From Candidatus Omnitrophota bacterium (lineage in GTDB: Bacteria > Omnitrophota > Omnitrophia > Omnitrophales > Aquincolibacteriaceae): a DNA stretch of 7,776 nucleotides. The stretch is from assembly GCA_023247135.1 (NCBI GenBank), contig JAHFHB010000085.1, positions 1-7,776 of the forward strand. Reading direction: 5' to 3'. The position numbers and the translations under genes were made by a program. This document shows positions 1 through 4,178 of this stretch, one piece after another (positions within the stretch are counted from its first letter, which is position 1; each line of letters starts with the position of its first letter). Below the pieces are notes generated by a model, which did not search any database, was not told the DNA's origin, and saw only the letters and a list, made by a program, of their open reading frames with translations.

Positions 1-791
1 TAAAGCATGGTTTTCTTGCCCGTTGAAACTTTGGGCTCCCGCAAAATCCCCACGCCGTTTGAAACGGCTTCAATGCCGGTGTAAGTACCGCCGCCGAGCG
101 AATAAGCACGCAGGAAAATAAAAAATAGCCCTCCCGCCCCAAGCGTCGAAACTCCCGTGTGCAATCCGCTTGAAACCTCATGAACCAGCGCCGGCGCCTG
201 CCCAAGATGCATGACAATGCCGCCGAAAATTAAAAGAAAATGTGTGGCGATAAAGGTGAGAAAAATCGGAATGAGCGCAGAAACGGATTCCTTGACACCT
301 CGCAGATTCATGGCGATGAGAAAAAGAATCGCGCCGAATTCCACCGGCAGTTTATAAATCGCCCATGCCGAGGGCAAAAGACTGAAAAGCGCGTCGCCGC
401 CGCCCGCAATCGAAACGGTAATCGTTAAAATATAATCCACGAAAAGCGCACAGCCCGAAACCACACCCGCGGATTTCCCCAAAAGTTTCGTCGCCACCAC
501 ATATCCGCCGCCGCCCAAGGGGAAGTGTTCGATAATCCGGCTGTAGGCATACGAAACGAGAAAAATGGAAAGATAGGTGTGTGAACCCAGTGCGCGGAAG
601 GCTTCTTCAGGACCGTATGCGGACGAGGAAAGACCGTCCGCGCCGAGACCGACCCAGGCGAAAAAAGCGACCAGCGAAAGATTATGCCCGATCGCCGGAT
701 CGTGAAGATTTTTGGCAGGGCCAAAGAGCGCGTGCTTGACGTGTTTATGAAAAGGCAGAGGCAGCTTGGGCTTGGAATGCGCAGAACTCAT
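1..791 (-). CDS. KimA-like APC-superfamily permease, N-terminal 263 residues (runs off the left edge)
   Basis: This is the N-terminal part of an integral-membrane transporter of the amino acid-polyamine-organocation superfamily. It resembles KimA (YdaO), the high-affinity K+ importer of Bacillus. Recognisable stretches are LGADGLSSSAYGPEEAF (about 49-65), FPLGGGGYVVATKLLG (90-105), VDYILTITVSIAGGGDALFS (118-137), NLRGVKES (162-169) and TGIEAVSNG (238-246). Each lines up with the matching KimA segment (SSDALSSVAYG, PQGGGAY, VDYILTVAVSISAG, NLRGLSES, TGVEAISNA). The ATG at 791 is fixed by an AAGGAG seven nucleotides upstream. The gene has its own promoter and a c-di-AMP riboswitch, which supports a potassium or osmolyte transport role because c-di-AMP represses such uptake. 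The segment between YGPEEAF and SYAYSRIIEHFP is about 14 residues shorter than in KimA, so the second membrane helix looks short. Family assignment is firm. K+ as substrate is inferred from family and riboswitch; amino acids remain possible. Confidence 0.88.
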   Translation of the reverse strand, partial: MSSAHSKPKLPLPFHKHVKHALFGPAKNLHDPAIGHNLSLVAFFAWVGLGADGLSSSAYGPEEAFRALGSHTYLSIFLVSYAYSRIIEHFPLGGGGYVVATKLLGKSAGVVSGCALFVDYILTITVSIAGGGDALFSLLPSAWAIYKLPVEFGAILFLIAMNLRGVKESVSALIPIFLTFIATHFLLIFGGIVMHLGQAPALVHEVSSGLHTGVSTLGAGGLFFIFLRAYSLGGGTYTGIEAVSNGVGILREPKVSTGKKTML

Positions 792-798
792 GAGTTTT

Positions 799-804
799 CT
801 CCTT
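799..804 (-). promoter_or_regulatory. Shine-Dalgarno site of the KimA-like permease, probable riboswitch target
   Basis: AAGGAG lies seven nucleotides before the ATG at 791 and fixes that start. Only one nucleotide separates it from the closing helix of the c-di-AMP aptamer. Its AAGG (801-804) is complementary to CCTT at 921-924, on the other side of that helix. Extending the helix across a small 2x1 internal loop would therefore bury the ribosome site. Confidence 0.75.
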
Positions 805-805
805 G

Positions 806-918
806 ATGCCTGCGAGGTTAGCTGACGGGCTAAGGTCGAGAAATAAACCTTTCGTCTTGCGACGATTCGCCCCGGATGCTCGGGTCCCCCGCTCTGCTGG
901 TTGAAGCAGATTCGGCAT
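806..918 (-). promoter_or_regulatory. ydaO/yuaA-type cyclic di-AMP riboswitch
   Basis: The transcript shows the hallmark blocks of the ydaO aptamer in the right order. These are GAGCGGGGGACCC (894-882), GGGGCGAATCG (873-863), and the 3' block holding CCCGTCAGCTAACCTCGCAGGC (positions 830-808 region). They match the Bacillus ydaO sequence (GAGCGGGGGACCC, GGGGUGAAUCC, CCCGACAGCUAACCUCGUAAGC). The closing helix is ATGCC (918-914) with GGCAT (810-806). Internal stems include CTGCT/AGCAG (909-894), TCGTC-GCAA-GACGA with a GNRA tetraloop (865-852), and AAGGT/ACCTT (851-832). Known switches of this class turn off K+ and osmolyte transporters and cell-wall enzymes when c-di-AMP is high. There is no room for an intrinsic terminator between aptamer and ATG, so a translational off-switch is the likely mechanism. 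Confidence 0.93.
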
Positions 919-929
919 ATAAGGGCGGG

Positions 930-958
930 AATATAGGCTTCTTGACCGGGGTTGTCAA
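930..958 (-). promoter_or_regulatory. Sigma70-type promoter of the riboswitch-permease unit
   Basis: On the minus strand, TTGACA (958-953) is followed by exactly 17 nt and then TATATT (935-930). That is a near-consensus housekeeping promoter. Transcription should start about 920-924, at the 5' edge of the aptamer, which agrees well with its position. A 7-bp inverted repeat overlaps the -35 box. Confidence 0.82.
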
Positions 959-960
959 GA
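940..960. promoter_or_regulatory. Inverted repeat overlapping the -35 box, possible operator
   Basis: TCTTGAC (940-946), a 7-nt spacer, then GTCAAGA (954-960) form perfect 7-bp arms over 21 bp. The right arm covers most of the -35 hexamer of the permease promoter. The geometry suits a dimeric repressor. Part of the symmetry comes simply from the -35 sequence recurring, so a chance origin is possible. Confidence 0.3.
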
Positions 961-962
961 GA

Positions 963-1013
963 AAGGTGCCAGGTACCCTCGCCTGGTAGGGTCGCGAGGG
1001 TACCTGGCACCTT
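963..1013. repeat. Long perfect palindrome, REP-like interspersed element or terminator-like hairpin
   Basis: Two 20-nt arms, AAGGTGCCAGGTACCCTCGC (963-982) and its exact reverse complement (994-1013), flank an 11-nt loop. With a one-base bulge the stem extends by GAG/CTC (959-961, 1014-1016). It sits 9 nt after the stop of the zinc-ribbon gene and 4 nt upstream of the -35 box of the permease promoter. Read on the minus strand, the stem is followed by TTTCTCTT, a weak U-rich tract, so it may also end transcription of the unit upstream. Such GGTGCCAGGTACC-type palindromes typically occur in many copies between genes. Copy number cannot be judged from this window. Confidence 0.75.
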
Positions 1014-1022
1014 CTCGGGAAA

Positions 1023-1262
1023 TTATTTAAACAAACCTTTGAACCAGCGCAGCATTTTCCCAAGAATATCCAGGTCATACTCAATGGCAGCGCCGCAAAA
1101 AAGGCAGGTCACGGTTTCGGTGGGAACATGCTTTTGGCAGGCAGGACAAACAACCGTTTCAGGGCCAAAGTGTTCACGCTCAACCCATTTGCGTTGAAGC
1201 TTCTCCGGCGCAATCTCCTCTTCCACCGGCTCCCAATCTTTCGGGTCATCGTCATGCAGCAT
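1023..1262 (-). CDS. Small zinc-ribbon protein with amphipathic C-terminal helix (unknown function)
   Basis: This 79-residue protein has an acidic N-terminus (about 1-20) and a basic patch. A zinc-ribbon follows, with CPAC at 39-42 and CLFC at 53-56 as four likely metal-binding cysteines ten residues apart. It ends in a helix with alternating hydrophobic and basic residues (about 64-79, ending WFKGLFK) that could lie on a membrane. No enzymatic motif is visible and I do not recognise the family. It begins 22 nt after the small membrane protein, so the two are probably co-transcribed, and the helix suggests they may meet at the membrane. No strong SD precedes the ATG at 1262, so translation may depend partly on the upstream gene. 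The stop is followed after 9 nt by the long palindrome. Confidence 0.7.
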   Translation of the reverse strand: MLHDDDPKDWEPVEEEIAPEKLQRKWVEREHFGPETVVCPACQKHVPTETVTCLFCGAAIEYDLDILGKMLRWFKGLFK

Positions 1263-1284
1263 GATTAAACCAGCTTGTGGGGAA

Positions 1285-1494
1285 TTACTCGGGATTGGAA
1301 CGATTGCGCAGATACTCGATCGAAAGCAGCGTGATTTTTCCGATGAGCCAGACCACCAGAATGGACACTAACAGGCCCAGAATCAGCCTTGCGAAAATGC
1401 CCAGCAAAAGCAGCAGTGGAAGAAGCAGCATGGCCACGACTGAAATCACCCCGATCATGACAATCACAGACAGACCCACAAGAAATGCAAACAT
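1285..1494 (-). CDS. Small hydrophobic membrane protein (unknown function)
   Basis: This 69-residue protein is almost entirely hydrophobic from residue 1 to about 57, enough for two transmembrane helices (about 3-30 and 33-55). A short basic tail ending LRNRSNPE is probably cytoplasmic. There is a short leucine run near 23-31. The start at 1494 is chosen because AAGGAG lies six nucleotides upstream (1501-1506). Longer versions starting further out would place that SD inside the coding region and would overlap the promoter. The promoter at 1526-1554 lies just upstream. No family is recognised; pairing with the zinc-ribbon gene downstream is the only functional clue. Confidence 0.7.
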   Translation of the reverse strand: MFAFLVGLSVIVMIGVISVVAMLLLPLLLLLGIFARLILGLLVSILVVWLIGKITLLSIEYLRNRSNPE

Positions 1495-1500
1495 AAGCGG

Positions 1501-1506
1501 CTCCTT
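1501..1506 (-). promoter_or_regulatory. Shine-Dalgarno site fixing the start of the small membrane protein
   Basis: AAGGAG with a six-nucleotide spacer to the ATG at 1494. It decides between that start and two in-frame upstream ATGs. Confidence 0.8.
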
Positions 1507-1525
1507 TTTTGGAAAATGTGCGATC

Positions 1526-1554
1526 ATTTGACCTCTTTTCGGCACGGGCGTCAA
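1526..1554 (-). promoter_or_regulatory. Probable promoter of the membrane protein / zinc-ribbon unit
   Basis: On the minus strand, TTGACG (1554-1549), a 17-nt spacer, then TCAAAT (1531-1526; four of six bases match TATAAT). It predicts a start near 1519 and a leader of about 25 nt containing the SD at 1501-1506. It lies back to back with the plus-strand promoter at 1565-1593. Confidence 0.5.
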
Positions 1555-1564
1555 GCCTCAGGAA

Positions 1565-1593
1565 TTGTCCTCCAACACAAAAAGCTTTATACT
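1565..1593 (+). promoter_or_regulatory. Promoter of the MtnA-aldolase fusion gene, predicting a leaderless mRNA
   Basis: TTGTCC (1565-1570), a 17-nt spacer and TATACT (1588-1593) form a good sigma70-type promoter. Start sites normally fall 6-7 nt after the -10 box. Here that is 1599-1600, which is the ATG itself. No SD-like sequence precedes the ATG. Confidence 0.55.
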
Positions 1594-1598
1594 TGTAC

Positions 1599-3482
1599 AT
1601 GCGCGTTGGCTCCAAAAATCAAAGAACCCTCTGGCTTCATCCCGAACGAAGCGATGTGGTCTGCATCATCGATCAACGGCACTTGCCGCATGCTTTCGTG
1701 ACCGCCGAATTGCGGACGGTTGAAGACGCTTACCTTGCCATCCGCGACATGGAGGTCCGGGGCGCGCCATTGATCGGCGTCACCGCTGCCTACGGCATGT
1801 ATCTCGCCACGCTTGAAGCAGCCGACGCGCAGCATTTTGATCAGGCGATAGAGGCCGCTGCGGCAAAACTGATTTCTGCCAGACCCACGGCCGTGAATCT
1901 TGCCTGGGCAGTGGACGCCCAGCTTGCGGCCATGCGCAAAGTGAAAAGTGCGGAAGATAAAATACGGGCCTCTTTTGAAAATGCCAACCGCCTCGCCGAA
2001 GAAGACGTGGAAAATTGCCGCAAAATCGGCGCGTTCGGTCTCACGCTCATCGCAGAGCTTGCTAAAAAAAATCCGGAACGGCCGGTCCAAATTCTGACCC
2101 ATTGCAACGCCGGCTGGCTGGCCTGCATCGATTGGGGCACGGCCACCTCCCCAATTTACCAGGCTTTTGAAGCCGGCATTCCTATCCACGTCTGGGTGGA
2201 TGAAACCCGGCCGCGCAATCAAGGCGCCTCGCTTACGGCCTGGGAGCTCGGCCAGCACGGCGTACCCTACACCCTGATCACCGATAACGCGGGCGGGCAT
2301 TTAATGCAAAGCGGCAAAGTGGACCTGGTGATCGTCGGCACCGACCGCACAACGCGCTCCGGCGATGTGGCAAATAAAATCGGCACTTACCTCAAGGCGC
2401 TTGCCGCCAAAGATAACAGCATTCCTTTTTACGCAGCCGTCCCCTCTTCAAGCATTGATTGGGCGATGACATCCGGAGTCCGTGAAATCCCGATCGAAGA
2501 ACGCGGCGCCGATGAAGTCCGCTACATGACGGGCCTGAATGCTGCGGGAAAAATGGAGCGCGTGCTCATCGCTCCGCAGGATGCGCGCATTTCCAATTAC
2601 GGATTCGACGTCACGCCCGCGCGGCTCGTCACAGGATTAATCACTGAACACGGCATCTGCGCCGCAAATGAGAGTGGTCTGCTCAAACTTTTTCCGGAGC
2701 ACATCGGCCGGAATCCAACGATTCCGGCACGCTCGCGGGATTTTGACAATCCCGTCTTCGCAGGCCGCGATCCAACGATTCCGGCACGCTCGCGGGATTT
2801 TGACAATCCCGTCTTCGCAGGCCGCGATCCAACGATTCCGGCACGCTCGCGGGATTTTGACAATCCCGTCTTCGCAGGCCGCGATGAGGGCGTCATTAAA
2901 TTCGAATGCCGCTGGCAGGAAGCGCCGCCGCTCGCAATGGCGGATTTGTCAGAGATTATTTCGGTTCGAAATGAACTTTTCACACGCGGCCTAATCGGCG
3001 TTTACCCCGATGGCATCGGCTACGGCAATTTGAGTGTTCGCAGCAAACCTGCCCCCGGCTTCATCATTTCGGGCACACAAACAGGCCCTCTGTCCCAAGC
3101 CGGCACCGAACATTTCACGCACGTGACCGCTTACAACGTCGCCGCCAACCGCATCGAGTGCCGCGGCCCGTTAAAAGCTTCCTCTGAATCTCTGACACAC
3201 GCCATGATCTACGAGACCTTCCCCGAAATACACGCCGTGATTCACGTGCACTCGCCGGCTCTGTGGAAAAAGCTGATGCATCGCGTCCCCACAACCTCCG
3301 CAGAAATTCCTTACGGCACGCCGCAAATGGCGCAGGAAATCAAACGGCTGGCCGCTGAAACGCGGCTCGCGCAGGAAGGGATTCTCGTGATGGCTGGACA
3401 TGAAGACGGCGTGATCACGATGGGAAAAGACCTTGCCTCGGCGCGCCAAATCCTGCTGAACCACCATCCCGCGTCATCCTGA
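1599..3482 (+). CDS. Fusion of methylthioribose-1-phosphate isomerase (MtnA) and a class II aldolase/MtnB-type domain
   Basis: The 627-residue product joins two enzymes. Residues about 8-366 are MtnA, which converts 5-methylthioribose-1-phosphate (or 5-deoxyribose-1-phosphate) to the ribulose-1-phosphate form. RGAPLIG (54-60) and NKIGTY (259-264) are present, as are the catalytic Cys169 in THCNAG and Asp249 in GTDR. Residues about 372-428 are three tandem 19-residue repeats. Residues about 429-620 form a class II aldolase fold. The metal and catalytic set known from fuculose aldolase is visible: Glu530 in SSE, His549 and His551 in HVH, and His601 in AGHEDG. Those residues are shared by aldolases (DHAP shunt: DHAP plus an aldehyde) and by MtnB dehydratases, so the second activity stays open. 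The ATG at 1599 is chosen from the MtnA N-terminus; an upstream ATG at 1509 would overlap the divergent promoter and RBS. The gene is alone on this strand. Confidence 0.9.
   Translation: MRVGSKNQRTLWLHPERSDVVCIIDQRHLPHAFVTAELRTVEDAYLAIRDMEVRGAPLIGVTAAYGMYLATLEAADAQHFDQAIEAAAAKLISARPTAVNLAWAVDAQLAAMRKVKSAEDKIRASFENANRLAEEDVENCRKIGAFGLTLIAELAKKNPERPVQILTHCNAGWLACIDWGTATSPIYQAFEAGIPIHVWVDETRPRNQGASLTAWELGQHGVPYTLITDNAGGHLMQSGKVDLVIVGTDRTTRSGDVANKIGTYLKALAAKDNSIPFYAAVPSSSIDWAMTSGVREIPIEERGADEVRYMTGLNAAGKMERVLIAPQDARISNYGFDVTPARLVTGLITEHGICAANESGLLKLFPEHIGRNPTIPARSRDFDNPVFAGRDPTIPARSRDFDNPVFAGRDPTIPARSRDFDNPVFAGRDEGVIKFECRWQEAPPLAMADLSEIISVRNELFTRGLIGVYPDGIGYGNLSVRSKPAPGFIISGTQTGPLSQAGTEHFTHVTAYNVAANRIECRGPLKASSESLTHAMIYETFPEIHAVIHVHSPALWKKLMHRVPTTSAEIPYGTPQMAQEIKRLAAETRLAQEGILVMAGHEDGVITMGKDLASARQILLNHHPASS
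2714..2884 (+). repeat. Three identical tandem 57-bp units inside the fusion gene, each with a palindrome
   Basis: Units begin at 2714, 2771 and 2828 and appear base-for-base identical. Because 57 is divisible by three, each adds 19 residues (DPTIPARSRDFDNPVFAGR; the first copy begins with N instead of D). The reading frame is preserved. Each unit contains CGGGATT-TTGAC-AATCCCG, a 7-bp hairpin with a 5-nt loop (2736-2754 in the first unit). The units fall exactly in the linker between the MtnA and aldolase domains, where insertion would be tolerated. A near-match to the unit's end (GGCCGGAA at 2706-2713 against GGCCGCGA) flanks the array on the left. Perfect identity points to recent expansion by slippage or recombination. 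Confidence 0.95.
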
Positions 3483-4178
3483 CACATGGTTTCTTTGATC
3501 CGAGAGGATGGCGCAGCGGGGCCCAAGTTTGATCACGCGGGTTGCAATCGATTCAATCACCGCAGGTTCGTGCGTCACAATCAGCAGGGTGAGCTTGTCT
3601 TTGGCGAACTCGCGGATCACCTGAACCATTTCCTGCTTCATGTCCGGATCAAGACTGGCAGTCGGCTCATCAAAAAGCACGGTCCGGGGATGCATGGCCA
3701 AAGCCCGCGCGATGCCGACGCGCTGCTGCTGGCCGCCGGAAAGCGCGGCCGGATACGCGCCGGCTTTTTCGGCAAGCCCGACTCTTTCTAAAAGAGAAAG
3801 CGCTTCAGCACGCGCCTGTTTGAGGGGCAATTTTAATACCTGCACCGGGCCAAGCATCAAATTTTCAAGCACCGTCCGGTGCGGAAATAAATTAAAAAAC
3901 TGAAAGACAAATCCCGTCTGCCGACGCGCCGCACGAATCCGCGCGCGTTCCTTACGCACATCCATGCCTGCGCTAAGTTCAAGCTCGCCCAGCAGAATGC
4001 GGCCCGCCTGAAACGGCTCAAGATAAGTCAGCGTGCGCAGCAGCGTGCTTTTACCGACGCCGGAAGGCCCCTGCAAAACCGCCACTTCGCCCGGCTGAAT
4101 GGTAAGATCCAGACGTTCAATAACCACGTTGTCACCAAAGCGCTTGGTCAGGCCCTCGATTTTAATAGCCGGCGGCAT
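3474..4178 (-). CDS. Polar amino acid ABC transporter ATP-binding protein (GlnQ/HisP type)
   Basis: This 234-residue ATPase powers the importer whose binding and membrane parts are encoded just upstream. All ABC motifs are present: Walker A GPSGVGKS (37-44), Q-loop Gln93, signature LSGGQ (146-150), Walker B TVLFDE (166-171), and switch His203 in VTHEP. Length and the FQFFNLFPHRTVLEN stretch (92-106) are typical of the polar amino acid uptake family. The ATG at 4178 lies inside the permease gene, overlapping it by 17 nt, with GGAG ten nucleotides upstream (4189-4192). The overlap points to translational coupling. Its 3' end overlaps the end of the convergent mtnA fusion by 9 bp. Confidence 0.93.
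   Translation of the reverse strand: MPPAIKIEGLTKRFGDNVVIERLDLTIQPGEVAVLQGPSGVGKSTLLRTLTYLEPFQAGRILLGELELSAGMDVRKERARIRAARRQTGFVFQFFNLFPHRTVLENLMLGPVQVLKLPLKQARAEALSLLERVGLAEKAGAYPAALSGGQQQRVGIARALAMHPRTVLFDEPTASLDPDMKQEMVQVIREFAKDKLTLLIVTHEPAVIESIATRVIKLGPRCAILSDQRNHVSG

Noticed and set aside
240..428. Short plus-strand frame of 62 codons
   Set aside because: It is antisense to the permease, whose family motifs are continuous on the minus strand.
952..1197. An 81-codon plus-strand frame across the palindrome
   Set aside because: It runs through the promoter, the palindrome and the antisense of the zinc-ribbon gene, which itself has clear CxxC pairs.
1509..1598. Upstream ATG extension of the MtnA fusion (30 extra codons)
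   Set aside because: It would start inside the divergent promoter/RBS region. The extra residues do not resemble the MtnA N-terminus, and a promoter lies between.
1587..2300. A 237-codon open frame on the minus strand
   Set aside because: It is antisense to the MtnA domain, whose motifs (RGAPLIG, THCNAG, GTDR) are clear on the plus strand. Its translation has no recognisable domain.
2714..2884. CRISPR array
   Set aside because: The units are directly contiguous with no variable spacers, are in frame within a coding gene, and number only three.
2597..2994. Open frames on both strands through the 57-bp repeats
   Set aside because: They are open only because the 57-bp unit lacks stops in several frames. 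The plus-strand fusion frame continues into conserved domains on both sides.
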